Positions 37,544-49,765 of a stretch of DNA of 64,000 nt are shown here, one piece after another. The stretch spans positions 22,593,475 through 22,657,474 of the forward strand of contig CAMGYJ010000008.1 of the NCBI GenBank assembly GCA_946122785.1, given 5' to 3'. The position numbers and the translations under genes are program-made. The notes beneath the pieces were generated by a model. The model did not search any database and was not told the origin of the DNA. It saw nothing but the letters and a program-made list of their open reading frames with translations. The DNA is from Linum tenue (taxonomy: Eukaryota > Streptophyta > Magnoliopsida > Malpighiales > Linaceae). How positions within the stretch are numbered: the stretch's first letter is position 1; each line of letters begins with the position of its first letter.

Positions 37544-39855
37544 TTAAGATCCTTTTTTCGGACTTTGTTTCGGGCACTTGGGGCGAAAATGACCATATTT
37601 CCCACATTTCGAACACTTTCTTAAACTTTTGCCCGATGCAGTTCGTGCTGACTTGAATGTCCCCTTGGTCTTCCCAATTTTTGGATCTTTCACACTTCGA
37701 AGGGGTGGTGGAGGGTTTGCCGGTGTGGTGTTGTCTTCTCTCTCCTTCGCGAACTCAATTGCCCATTGAGTAAGGTCGTCCAACGTCTTAGAGACATGAT
37801 TAAAAGCAGATTCACTACCACACGTGATGTCACATAAACGCTTACACTTTAGAGCCAATCCTCCATGTCTTATCAGTCGACCAACTCTCTCTCCCACATC
37901 ACCTCCAACTCCAGGATGACGATTTAGTGTCTTCGCATTTTGGGTCCATCGAAGCTTGAACCAAGACGAGGGTAGTGCGGTGTATCCCATATTTTTTTTA
38001 TTACTGTAAGCATGTGTCTGCTTGGAAACCCCTTAGATTCAAATAATGCACACTCGCATTTTAGATCTTGAGTGGACGTAGTAAATGTTAACCGCCTTAT
38101 CCGATCTGGGTTCAGGTAGTTCTTCAGTATGAATGTCTCTGTCCCATCTGATTCATTTCTTCTCTCCGCTAATACATAAGAAGCTTCATTCTCTAGTTCA
38201 GTCTTGAAGATAGCAAATGTACGAGGAGTGTAGATACTTTCAGCTTGCATTTCCCAAGTGCGCAGGGCATGCTTGCAGACCAACCTCGTGTGCCTAAAAG
38301 TATAATCATCCTGCACCTCCGTGAAACGCATCCCCTCCAGTGCTTCATCAATGCCCTGAACAAAACGTTGCAAGCTGTATTGAGTTCCCACATACCCATT
38401 TATCCAATGGTTACATGACTCACATTGCGAGGTTGATTGGAGTCCACCGAAATAAATATCCTTCAAGTATGCCTCTGGCCACAGTAATTTGTCAGCGTAC
38501 AAATCCTGCAACCACTTATTTGCAGACAAACCATGCTGACTAATCAAATGCTCCCAACGCCTCTCAAACTCCTCAATCGATATTCGTGCTTTCGCCAAGT
38601 AAATGAATGTGCTAACGAACTCCTTATTATGAACGGCCGTTGTCGCATTTGTCTCAATATGCCAAATACAAAGACGGTGAGGCACTCCAATCAGAATAGT
38701 AGCAATGGCACCACGCATAGACTTGTCTCCGTCTGTGATCACTGAAGTGGGCATCTTAGATGTCATACACTCCAGAAAAGTATTCAACAACCAAACATAG
38801 TTGGGGATTGTCTCGTTATCCAACTGGGCAAAACCATATATGATGTTACGGTGGTGGTGATTTACACCAACCATCATAACAAATGGTCGATTGTACTTGT
38901 TGTGCTTGTAGCATGCATCGAACGCCAAGACATCCCCAAAAAAATGGTAATCTGCTCTAGATGTGGAGTCCGACCAGAAGAGATTGCCTAATTCACCTTC
39001 ATCGTTGGTTGTGTACTTGAAGAAGCTGCCCGCATCAGAGGTATGTTTACTTTGCAAGTAACCCAATGTTCCGTTAACATCTCCTATTAGATCGTCGTCA
39101 ACTGTTCGGGATTGCTGAACAACATTGTCCAAATCCTTTGGAGTGTACCCCAGATTCTCATATCCTCCAACTTTATTCTTCATGAACTGAACAATGTTGC
39201 GTTGTTTTATTCCTGACTGTCGCATCCCTATCGCCAGAGCCTTGTCTCCTTCACTCACATTTCGATGAGACCGAAGGAATTGAGTTTCTTCTTCATTGCA
39301 GCAACGATGTGAGTGCTTCCTCTCAAACTTAGAAACAACCCACATTTTCTTATTCCGATCAAAGCGTACAGTATACGATGCCTTGCAAGAATGTCTTGTC
39401 ATCTTACGATGTTGTCGAGTCCGACCTTCTTTATCTATATGCATCTTATCTCTAGTCCCCTCTCTCAAACATACCATTGTCCTCCCAATTGCTACTCCTC
39501 GACGACTCCTCCGAAGATCTCTACGTCGAACGCTAAATCCTTTCGCTTTAGCATAGGAATCGTAAAATTTCTCTGCATCTTCTAATGTTTGGAACTCCAT
39601 GGAAGGAATTTGTTGTTCATATTCAGTAGCTTCTTCATCATCCATAAATTCTTCTTCAGCACCCTCGGTTTCATTATCATCCCCAACCACTTCATCATCG
39701 GTATTATCTGTATCATCTGAATTATCCATAGCTCCTTCTCGAGCATCATTAGGTTCCTCATCGAAGTTAACCTCATCATCATCTCTATCATCTGTATCAT
39801 CTCTGTTATCCATCCTGCAACGATCGGAATACGAACTTAATGTCAAAACATACAC
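37544..39855 (-). pseudogene. FAR1/MULE-type transposase, frameshifted
   Basis: Encodes a Mutator-like transposase related to FHY3/FAR1 proteins. In order: acidic Asp/Glu-rich N-terminus (1-80), FAR1 DNA-binding domain (about 85-185, with FYDSYAKAKGFSVRRR and HSHRC), MULE catalytic domain (about 300-500, with FDACYKHNKY, ITDGDKSM and a late Glu in QCESCN, the presumed DDE set), SWIM-type CECALFESKGFPSRH in which the third Cys is Ser, then a C-terminal CCHC knuckle CSKCGKYGHFRPKC. The first part (39855-37924) and the second (37990-37544) overlap in different frames. The shift maps to an A8 run near 37991-37998. The true start may be Met15 (39813), just after a possible splice acceptor. It would bind and cut element ends. 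Confidence 0.85.
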
Positions 39856-39889
39856 AATTAGCTCTCGCCAGGTCGATCTAATTGAACTG

Positions 39890-40660
39890 TACGGTCGACC
39901 TTATTACTAAATAAAAAACATGCGGTCGACCTGAATTTACTAAAAGGTCGACCTAATCCTATAATTACGAAAGTACGGCCGACCGAATGGTGAGGGTGGT
40001 CGACCGTATGGTGGGAAAAATTTAACCACATACAACCATTAACAAGCACATACGAGACATAACTTAGCAAAGAGGTCGACCACTTATTGTTACGGTCTAC
40101 CGGAATAAAAATAAACCGCCACCAACACCCGATCACAATAAGAGCGATGAGATTACAACTTCACTCCAACAAATTGCATAAATCGAAGTACGATTAAAGT
40201 CTTACAACTCCCATCTATTTATAGATAATGTAGACGAATTCCTTATCCAATTGGTGAAAGATATATAAAATCATAATTCGACAAGGACAAGTACACAAAA
40301 TCCTAATTGTACAAGGACATGAATCATTACGGTCGACCTCTTTGCACAAATGGTCGACCGTCTTGGGTAAATGTGAAACAGGTCGACCTCTTTACACAAA
40401 TGGTCGACCGTTGTTTTTAAATGTGAAACAGGTCGACCTCTTTACTGAAATGATCGACCATTGATTATAAATGTGAGCACAGGTCGACCTCTTGACACGA
40501 ATGGTCGACCGTATTTTATTAAGGCCAAACAGACGAGATTCCATACTTATTCTACATGGTTTTTGACTTTGCTACGGTATCATAGGTCGACCTTAAGCGT
40601 CACGAGGTCGACCTGTGCTCTGCCTTTGGGTATGCCCGCTTTGAGTATGTGGTCGACCAC
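39890..40660. repeat. GGTCGACC array, transposase 5' side
   Basis: About 15 perfect sites. Positions 40325-40515 are four tandem units of about 50 bp, each with one AGGTCGACCT and one GGTCGACC about 21 bp apart. Confidence 0.85.
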
Positions 40661-40700
40661 TTGTTCTAGACGATTGAAATCGTAAATTCAGTAACAAACA

Positions 40701-41282
40701 TTGGATAGACTGACGACACCATCCTCGAAAATTTCAATCCAAACATTGGATAGAACTTCATCTTCAACCTCTTTCTAGTTTAGAGGACGATTAGATTGAG
40801 GCACGCTCAAGAGTTTGGGTAGAACTGTAGAAGAGAAGTTTTTTTATTCATGTGAAGAAGATGTTTTTTTTTTTTTTTTTATTAGAAGGAGAGAAGAAAT
40901 TGAAAGTGGTGAAGTAATGGTGAAGAAACAGATGTATTAATAGGAAAAATTGAAAAAAATAGTAATTGCTTGGGCGAATTTGAGGGACTAAATATGATTA
41001 TTATTATTTTTATACCAGAACGGCTAACTCGCAAAAATAGGTGCGAGAGGCACACGTGTAACACAGCCACAGGCGCCCCCTACCCAAGCTTGCTCTGCCC
41101 GTGCTTCACCCAAAATTCCCTTGGCGCGTTTTAAGTGTGCAAAGTGGGAGCTGACTGGTCTAGCACTCTTTGCCTTGTACTTAGCACTCAACCATCAATT
41201 TTCTAAATTTTTTACTTTTATGGATGAGTATTAGAGGGAAATGGTGCTAAGTTCTAGCACTTAGCCTCTTTACTGGTGGACA
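40701..41282. other. Intergenic DNA
   Basis: No gene recognised. A T-rich run lies at 40864-40881. Confidence 0.35.
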
Positions 41283-41858
41283 TAGTTGCAAATGAGTCGA
41301 GTCAGAATTTTTGCTTAGTTTGAACTTGGCTCGTTTGTAAAATTTTCAGCTCGAACTTGGTTCGAACTCGATTTTTGATAATCTAGCTCAAGCTCGGCTC
41401 GATTAAAAATAATCAAGTTCGAGCTCGACTCGGTAGAGCTCGGTAAATGCTCATTAACACAACTTGTCAAGCTGAGCACTAGCTCGGCTCAAGATGAGCT
41501 CGATTTGAAATCATTCTTGCTGGAAATGTGTACAAAATAAGAATTTAAATGATAAAAAGAACACTAGAAACTAAAAATAACAGCTAACTTCCATATACAT
41601 CCGTATTAACAAGATAATGTCAATGTTCAGAAGAGTAATTAATCCCTTCACAAGTTTTAAACAAATCAGTTCTCCAGCTTAGCTCAACAAGCCATCTAGT
41701 CAAACTAGCTCACGAGCTTATCAAGCTGAGCATGGTCTAGCTCAAGCTTGGCTCGTTTACGCGAGCCAACTTGTTAAATAACGAGCCGAATGTCAAACGA
41801 ATTTTTCCGATTCGAATGCGAAGTTGCTCGCGAGCGACGTGGCTCATTTGCAGCTCTA
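41283..41858. mobile_element. TIR element (576 bp), hAT-like ends
   Basis: Left TAGTTGCAAATGAGTCGAG and right inverse of TAGAGCTGCAAATGAGCC, followed inward by GAGCTCG/CGAGCTC repeats. No convincing duplication at the borders, so superfamily is tentative. Confidence 0.55.
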
Positions 41859-42493
41859 CCAGTGGTCCTACGAGTGACAAAAGTTCACCCATTTGGAGAG
41901 TGTGATTGGGTGCATCACATTGTTTAGGGTGCAGTCAGCAGGGTGGAGAAAACTTATGTCAAATAAATAAACGGGCTTGCCTGAATGGACTAATTTGTGG
42001 GCTTAAAGTGCATTAGCATATTGGGCCTGACTTTGGATCCGATATCCAGAAACATTGTCACCTTTTTTTGCCCGTCAAAGCTCTGTACAAATTGCTCTTT
42101 ACAGCCGTGTTTTTGTCAGAGAGCAACCCACGTTGGAGTGCTTTTTGGACACTCCCCCCATTTTCGCCAATGCCACTCCTTTGCAAAACGTCGTCGTTGG
42201 AAGATGATCTACGGCCAAAAACGAGAGCGCTCCACCAAAAAGTGGAAAAGCAAAGAGGGCTGCGATATCAGTATATCACACTGCTCTGCGGCAGGAGGAT
42301 GACTGCCTTTTCTTCTTCATCGCACATCTCTCTCCCCTATCGCTTGCTCTAGGGATTGCAGAGTAGAACCTGCGGACTCAGCCCGATCCGAGCGAACTCG
42401 TTCCGCCATGGATTGATCCTCTCAGCTGTCGAGTTTCCCCCCAGTTTGCGTTGACTTCTCTTTCTGCAGCGTTTCTTAGCTCGAGCTGGCGAG
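41859..42493 (+). promoter_or_regulatory. Promoter and first leader exon of the FRL3-like gene
   Basis: The 3' part (about 42290-42493) is leader-like, ending GGCGAG|GTGAGT, a strong splice donor. The transcription start cannot be fixed. Confidence 0.45.
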
Positions 42494-42969
42494 GTGAGTT
42501 GCTTTGCTAACCTGAACTCATTTCTTCCGAGTTTTCTCTAGCTCTATTTCTCCAGATCGGGCTGTTATATTCCTCGGTAATTTGCGCCATTTTTGCTGGA
42601 ATTTCCCGCTAATTCGCTACTGTTGGTTGGAGGTGATTTTTTTTTTATAGTAAAATGGTTGGTTTTCGCCTTTTCGGGAGGATGTCCCTGCAGTGTTGAG
42701 TTGCAGCTTCTGTGAGATTGTCTTTTTTCCGTTTGTTGTTTCCGCTTCATTTCGGTGATTCTTACGAAGTGGCTTAGTATAACTCTTAGCGGGTATCTTT
42801 CACTTGTTTTGCTTCATTGCTTGGCAGTGTCCCCGATCTGTGCGTTATTCATGCTTTGTTGTAACCAATCTAGGGGATGAGAATTAGATATGAACACTTG
42901 CACTGTGAATTAATTTGGTGGGTTCACTTACCTTTGGCTTGTTTGTTTTATCCTCTTCATGATCTCTAG
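42494..42969 (+). other. 5'UTR intron of the FRL3-like gene (476 bp)
   Basis: Donor GAG|GTGAGT and acceptor TCTCTAG|GTTCTC, 11 bases before the ATG. T-rich interior. Long first introns in plant leaders often raise expression. Confidence 0.65.
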
Positions 42970-42980
42970 GTTCTCAGCTA

Positions 42981-45100
42981 ATGGAAGATACTCAACCAGT
43001 TGGAACACTCATGGATTCTACCTCTTGCAAGATACAGCAGCTCCAAAAGGCATTTGCTGAGCTGGAAAGCCATCGAGCTGTGACTCTCAACATGAAGTGG
43101 AAAGAGCTCGAGGAGCATTTTCATGGGCTTGAGAGATCCTTGAAAAGGCGATTTCATGAGTTGGAAGATCAAGAAAAGGAATACGAGACCAAGACAAGAC
43201 AAGCACAGGAAGCTCTGGAGAAGCGGGAAGCTGCTGTTAAAGCCAAGGAACAGGCTTCATTGGGGAGGCTCCAGGAGAAGAGAGATGCTGCTATGTTCGC
43301 TATCACTAGTTCTTTAGATAAGCACCGGAAAGTATCTCCTGGGGAACCTGTTATTGAAGCCAGTGAAGACCTGTGTGAATCCCCTCTTGATGACCAGCCA
43401 TCTGATACAATGCCTTCTGAGAGTAACTTGGGTGAAATTGTCAACCCGGGTGAGGACGAAGATTGTGAGGCAGTGTCTTATCCTCAGCTATTCAAACTAT
43501 GTGAAGAGATGGATGCTGATGGGCTGCATAAGTTTATATCTGACAACCGTAAGAACCTTGCTATTCTGAGGGAGGAGATTCCACTTGCTTTGAAAGCTGC
43601 AGTTGAACCTGCTCAGTTGGTTTTGAACTCTCTGGAAAACTTTTATCCCTCGGAAGACCTTCCTGTTGATGGGAAAAAAGATTCAATATTACTGGGTATT
43701 CGTCGAACTTGTATTATGTTGATGGAATGCCTCAGCATTTTGCTCATGTATTCTGATCTAGTTTCTGTATCCGAGGTAATCTCGGATGAGGTCAAAGATC
43801 GAGCAAAGGCGATTGCTGAGAGTTGGAAACCTAAGTTGGAGGCTCTGGATTTGGATGCAAGCAATGGGAACTCCTTGGAGGCACATGCATTTCTGCAACT
43901 TCTGGCAACCTTTGGCATTGCTTCTGATTTTGATGTGGAAGAGCTCTCTAGGCTTGTTCCAATGGTCTCTCGTCGTCGGCAAGCAGCTGAGCTCTGTCGA
44001 TTTCTTGGACTGTCTGACAAAATGCCAGGTTCTCTCTTCTGCATTCACACTGAAAGATGTGTTGGATATTTATTAGAGTTTAGCATGTGGAATTCATCCT
44101 AGTGTTACCCTTGTTCCTTGGTCCCGGGCTTGTAATATAATCAGTCCTGGTGTATATGTATGACATAAATAGCCTTTGCCACTCATCCTAGATAGACTTT
44201 CTGAAAAAATTGCAGTTCTTGACTATATATCAGTATGGAGTTGGTTGTGACTTGTTTTCAGATTCAGGTAGTGAGCTCTCTCTAGTTTTAATTTACTGAT
44301 CTCTTTTGACACTTCAGGTGTGATCGAAGTTCTGGTAAACAGTGGGAGACAAATTGATTCAGTGAACTTGGCATTTGCTTTCGAGTTAACCGATCAGTTC
44401 TCACCTGTTCCTCTACTGAAGTCTTACTTGAAGGACGCAAAAAGGTCTTCTCCACCAGCTAAACCTGGGAATGCAGCTAGCCCTGTGCAGGTTCATACTC
44501 TCTTTCTCCCTTTAACTTGATAAAAGCGATCGCTCTACTTCTTTGATATTAGACCTACCTTAGAGGTGGCAAATGGGCTGGGTTCTCTGCGGTTTTGATT
44601 TGCAACAGAAGTAATAATAGATAGCTAAACCATTTGCTTTCGGCTACCTATGACCTGTGTTTTGATTCCAGAATGAGGTGAACGACCGGGAGCTCGCTGC
44701 CCTCAAGGCTGTTATCAAGTGCATCGAAGAGCACAAGCTCAAGGAGCAGTATCCCCTGGAGCCACTTCAGAAGCGCCTCCTTCAGTTGGAGAAGGCAAAA
44801 GCAGAGAAGAAACGGGGAACAGAAGTTCCAAAGCCGCAATCCAAGAGGCCACGTGCTAATGGTGTTGGTTGTGGTGGTGCTCCCCAAGTCACCACTGCCA
44901 GTAACGTCGTCTCCGACAGGCAGTTCTATCCCCCAAGAGTTCCTGAGCGATATCCGCAGTACACTTATGTCTACCAAGCACCTGCCGACAACCACCCTAT
45001 GGCACCACAGCTGATCCCTTCTGCACCTTACAGCTTTAGTCCGTCTCATGGCAACTACTTCGGAAATGGGTATCAGTACCAGACCACATATCTTCACTAA
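42981..45100 (+). CDS. FRL3: FRIGIDA-like protein (exons 42981-44028, 44318-44490, 44672-45100)
   Basis: Nuclear protein of the FRIGIDA family, best known for FRI, a scaffold promoting FLC transcription; FRL members have partly defined roles. The spliced product is 549 residues. An N-terminal coiled coil (about 15-115, with HFHGLERSLKRRFHELEDQ) is followed by an acidic linker and the Frigida domain (about 165-420, with SDNRKNLAILREEIPLAL, GIRRTCIMLMECLSILL, NGNSLEAHAFLQLLATF and VPMVSRRRQAAELCR). The third exon holds KAVIKCIEEHKLKEQYPLEP, a basic KRPR motif (likely nuclear signal) and a Tyr/Pro-rich tail. Both introns have GT-AG ends and keep frame (joins MPG|VIEV and PVQ|NEVN). From memory it fits Arabidopsis FRL3 (At5g48385) better than the FRL4 proteins. 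All exons are intact. Confidence 0.92.
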
Positions 45101-46539
45101 TTGGGTATAAAAAAAAAAAATGATGCCGGAAAAAAAAAGGTGACTCTGAAACCTCTTGTTTAACTGTTAGCCTTAACCCTTCAGCTATTTGTTGTTTTTT
45201 CTTGTTGTTGTAATATTGAGCTTAGAATCTGAATCAAGACCCATCGTGAAAAAAGAAGAAAAAAGATGGAAGAAGAAGAAGCAAAACTCTACTCATGTTA
45301 ATGTTTTTAATCTACTGTACCAGTGATAACTTGATGATACTCTAATATATGCACTTTGTTTCCTGTGTATGTTAGTACCTACCTCTGTTCTGTTGCCTGG
45401 TTGGATAGTTTAGACCTTTTGTTTATCCTATTTAATTTAACAACTTGTTGAGGTTTTTTAGTCCGTCTCCTACTGGCTGAATCTGAAATGTTTGATGCAG
45501 GAAGTCGTAATGGTTTGTACTACTGATTGGGGTTGTTGTCTCGAGTCATTTGATGACGAAAAATGTATGAGTCATTCATTCTTCGCATACATACGGAAGT
45601 CTCAAATGACTACATTGTGTCATTTTCAAATGCTTTTCATTAATTTAGCTCAATTATTCTAATTATGTCCTTGGTCGTGGTGGAGTGCTCTTCAGTCTGG
45701 AGGTTTCAGATTTGAATCTCAAGGGACGAGATGATCCTTCTTTCCCCCTTCCACCACCCTTCTAGTAGCACCTTGTAACAGGTCTTTGCATTTGTTTTTG
45801 TCCTTGGCACTTTTTGATAAATTCACTTCTATTCTTGCCTTTTTATTACTTGTTATCCACATTATTGCTCGTCTACCCCCCTATTTCCTTTCTGCCCCTC
45901 CCCCCAACCAAGCGATTATGGTCATCTATCTCGTTGTCTCCATTTTCGCGTCACTCCATCTCTTCGTGTCATCCCAACTATTTACCTTCAAGAATTGAGA
46001 CTTCTGGTATCTTGCCTTTGGATCAAGTTTTAATTTCTTAATCTTTCGCCGGATAACGGTGGAACTAAACAAAACTGATATTAGCGTTAAATTGAATTAG
46101 ATCACTAGATGTTGTAAAAAAAAAAAAAAAAAATTAGATCACTAGATCAATACGTTACCAATATCGATTTGATAAATTGGACGAGGCTTCTAGTAATGGG
46201 TCTGATCAAATAAGCCCAATATTTAATTCCGTTGCCCAGCCCAATGGTGACGACTCTTGTACCGTATCCATATCCATCTGTACAATCCGCCTTTCCGCGT
46301 GGTTGTCGATCATGGAGTCCCTTTCCGTGATCCTCTCATCGTCGTCTCCACCTCTTCTCCAAAACCCACTCTAAACCCCTCAAATCCGCCATACTAGTAC
46401 CAACCTCCAACTCCATTCATTTTCGATTCCCCTCCCACTCCAGAAAGTCGTATCTTTCCTCCACCGCGATTAACCTCTTCTCCCCTTCTCTCCCTTCCCT
46501 CGCCGCCGAGACTCCGGCCGACCACGAAACTGTAGGTAC
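45101..46539. other. 3' flank of FRL3-like gene and intergenic DNA
   Basis: 3'UTR-like sequence with several A-rich runs (45108-45137), then non-coding DNA. A short run of A lies at 46117-46132. The segment just before 46540 may be part of the duplicated F-box flank. Confidence 0.4.
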
Positions 46540-47075
46540 TCCCGTTCATTCCTTCCTCCGCCGAGCAGGAACTTTTGTCCGATGTGACCGGCGCGAAGCA
46601 GTCCATCCTTCGTGAAAAATATGCCAATCAATCCCTGATTTTCTCCTCATCCGCTTACCGCCCTTAATTGGGTCAGTCAGCCCGCATCGCCAACAAAAAT
46701 CTGCAAACGACGTGCTACTTTGCCAGGGCAACGAATCTAATTACTTCGCCTGGGAGCCCCTCCACGGGAATGATAACTGAATTCCACTGCCACCTCTACA
46801 ACATCGATGGATGGAGAGTTTCCTGTGTGGAATTGCTGCCCATTCAGATGGTAGCCATCCTTACGACCACAACATCATCTATTTTAGAGTCTGGAGGACT
46901 GTGTTTTCCTTGGATTTTTCCACCATGGCTCTTCAACAGGTGTTCCACTATCCTCCAAACTCTTTCCTTATAGGCTTCTCTGGAACTGCTCTGACTTGTA
47001 AACCGAAATGGCACCCGACTCCTGTCCTTGCTTTTGCCGATTGCATCATTATTCAAGTTTTAACTTACACACATT
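46540..47075 (+). pseudogene. F-box pseudogene, internally deleted paralogue of 50379-51671
   Basis: Nucleotide-level copy of the downstream F-box locus with most of the coding region lost. Leader sequence (CTCCGCCGAGCAGG) matches that before the intact gene. The F-box itself is gone. Text equivalent to FLCGIAAHSDGS is fused directly to DHNIIYFRVWRTVFSLDFST, which in the intact gene lie about 190 residues apart. The last part, FHYPPN...PVLAFA, is retained with a changed C-terminus. It cannot make a working F-box protein. Confidence 0.8.
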
Positions 47076-47800
47076 GAAAGGCTAGGCTTAAGGCCTTAAG
47101 CTAAGCTAACCTCTTTCTGTGTGATGTGTTGTGCTACTGCTATCTACATTCAATTACCATGTACTACCAGGTATCTAGTTCCATTGTTCTAATGGGGAGG
47201 GAATGTATACAGCATAAAGTAAAGAGAGAACTTGTGACTGTAGTCAATGTTGTAATTCTCTTTCATCTTTTGTTTTGCCCTACTACCACAAAGTAAAATG
47301 CAAAAGGATTATTACTGATGGTTACTGTGATTGCCCCTAGGCAGCCGTCGTGTTTAAATGTGTGAACATGTCGATGATTCATCTGTGTGTAATTATGTAT
47401 CCTCCTTGCAAAAGGATTATAGTACTGATGCCATCCACTTCATTCACTATAGCTTCATATTGCAATACTGGTTTCTAACGCAGTTGCACAACTAATTTGT
47501 GAGTACTGAAATGAAATGGTAAACTGAACAAATATCATTTTTACTACTCTGACTGAGCCATCCAAATCTCGATAGGGTGTTGTATTGATCATAAAATGCG
47601 CCATTGTCGACATTGGTATTGGATATCAGTGGATTTGTGTTCATAATGCTCTCTTGGTAAAGTAACGCTAATATATAGCTCCATGCATGAAAAAAACTAG
47701 ATAATTGAATGAAGGTTCTTAGATGTTGACTGCTTCTTGCGTTAAATTTGTCATAAGTACATGTATATGGTCTATCCACAAACGTTAAGGAATCAGAAAG
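47076..47800 (+). repeat. 3' flank shared with the F-box paralogue
   Basis: Aligns with 51672-52190 and then 54410-54565, e.g. shared GGAATGTATACAGCATAAAG, showing that the duplication covered the flank. It lacks the insertion at 52190-54405. Confidence 0.75.
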
Positions 47801-49345
47801 AGGATAGTTTCTGTTCAGGCGGTCACCTTAGTTCCCAGTTTCTCGAGATTGAATAGTTCTGTCCTGCTAGTGCGATTAGGTACTACAGTGTTGTTGTTTT
47901 CCTCATAGGAGTTTGTATTGTTCTTCGTTCTCTACTACTAAATGATTGAATCACCATGGTATGGAACACTGTGTGCGATCGAATTCTCACCATCTGTTCA
48001 AGCTTTGGCCAAATAATGGAAGCTCAACGACCCTCCTTTCCCTTCCTGTTCATGGGTTAAATCCCTAAGTTTCCGTCTTTGCTACTAATCAAGTTAGTCT
48101 CCTCCCTTCTGAGAACCTTGTTTTACCCTGTTGACTAGCTCCTATAGATGCTGCTGCAAATACCACCAAGTCAAAACTGATTGTGTACACGTTCTTTCAG
48201 TGGTTACAAGGTTCAAATGAGCAGTGGTCTTAATAAGGTTGAGCCCTACTATTTTGATTTCCACATAATCTACAGCGCTTCATTCATTTTCCAGACTTTT
48301 AGGTACTATTACTCCGGGCATATTGCAGCAGTATGCTCAGCTCTTTGCAACCTTGACACAGTTTAGCCTGATGAGAATATTTTTCTGCACTCGATTAACT
48401 ATGTTTTTTTCTTTGCTTCTGCTGATGGAAGAAGCTTGGGGTTGAACGAAATTGAGGGGGCGCTTCCTGCCAACTCTGCCAAGGTCTTGCTGGAGTCGAA
48501 CTGCACTTTCATAAATCCAATCAAGAGGTAGCTTTCATTTCCTTGTGCAGAGGATCAAAGTGATTTGGATGGTGACAATTAGTTTCTTCCAAGTTCCAAT
48601 GTAGGAGCAGCCGCACCTAAACAGACACGGGTGCAAATTATATCATTGCACGAGCAGCCGAGCACTGAGTGGTTGAAGTTGCTATTCCAGGCTGCTGAGA
48701 AAGGAGAGAGGCCTGCAGGGGAGTTATTAGCTATATCTAGTCTCGTGGTTATTAGCCATAGTCTCAACAAATAAATGTAACTTGGAGCAAAATGTTACGT
48801 TTCTGTTCGTTCACAATTATCCTTGGAACTGTCTTTACTGTTGTAATGCTACATATGAAAATTGGTCTCTTTAGACTTTAGTTCCAACTGCTGGACTCCG
48901 TGTTTCCCTCTATCTCCATGATCGAAGGTTCGAACAATCTATTTTTCCCGAAGCCAAAGCTCTCCACACCATTTATAAAAAAGGTTTGCATACAACGAAG
49001 CCAATGTCGTATCCAGTAATGTCAATTGTAAATTGTTCTCCAAGCAGGTGTAAATCTAGAAAGAGCAGTGGCAACTTTGGATTCAACTTGGAATTATCTT
49101 TCTTTCTAACTTTTCTCCCCTTTAATCTGAGCTAAGAAAAAAGAAAAACTCACATCTCTCTGACTCACCCCTAAGGCGGCGATCTTCTCACAACCGACAA
49201 CATTTTACAGATCTGAAACCGAAACAGAGAGCAACTACTTATGTTCGGCTCAAAACGCGAACGCAATGACTGATCTTGTGAAGAATTGAAGACTGGAAAG
49301 TTGTAAAACAGCTCTGGTTAGAAAGGAGGAAGTAATGACACTGTG
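47801..49345 (+). other. Unannotated stretch with exon-like pieces
   Basis: About 48434-48530 can be read as LGLNEIEGALPANSAKVLLE and onward with a possible donor (AAGAG|GTAGCT), and 48605-48775 as an open frame containing EWLKLLFQAAEKGERPAGE to a stop at the end. They look like exons of one gene, but I do not recognise the family, and no joined model can be supported. Confidence 0.3.
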
Positions 49346-49757
49346 TAGGTCTCACTATTTGGTACGGGCTTTTAGGTTTTATCCGAAATCGGACCGTATA
49401 ATTTGGACCGAAATCAGATCGAGATCGGATAGCAAACAATTCAATGCTATTTTTAGGCCTAGATTTGAGGTAAAAAACCGTTTGGGACCAGACCGAAAAC
49501 CGGATAAGAGAGCCCAACACTCAAAATTTAACCCCCTAGACCTTTCAGGCCTTAGGCCACTCAAATCTCTCTTCAGACCACTCAAATTGCCACAAGCTGA
49601 ATTTAAAATCAAGACCTAATTAAGACTGGACCGGATCAAGACCGGACTGTATCCAATCCAATCTTTGGTCCTTATATTCTCGAAAAGACCGGACCGAAAC
49701 CGGATCAATTCGGACCAATTTAACCGGACCGGACCATATAGCCACCCCTAACGGCTA
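49346..49757. mobile_element. hAT-like element (412 bp) upstream of the F-box gene
   Basis: Left TAGGTCTCACTATTTGG and an inner right end that is the inverse of TAGGGGTGGCTATATGG, with CGGACCGG-type repeats. An exact 8-bp duplication ACACTGTG (49338-49345 and 49758-49765) borders it, but the right copy starts 7 bp beyond the canonical end. Confidence 0.65.
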
Positions 49758-49765
49758 ACACTGTG

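Larger units (their letters stand above)
36600..40700 (-). mobile_element. Autonomous-type Mutator-like element with GGTCGACC arrays
   Basis: A FAR1/MULE transposase gene (39855-37544) sits between two regions loaded with the palindrome GGTCGACC (about 36620-37415 and 39890-40660). I see no clear long terminal inverted repeats, so the outer limits are estimates based on the outermost palindromes. Plant MULEs without long TIRs are known. Confidence 0.65.

Noticed and set aside
41883..42352. Plus-strand open frames upstream of the FRL3-like gene
   Set aside because: They lie in promoter/leader sequence, overlap in two frames and show no motif.
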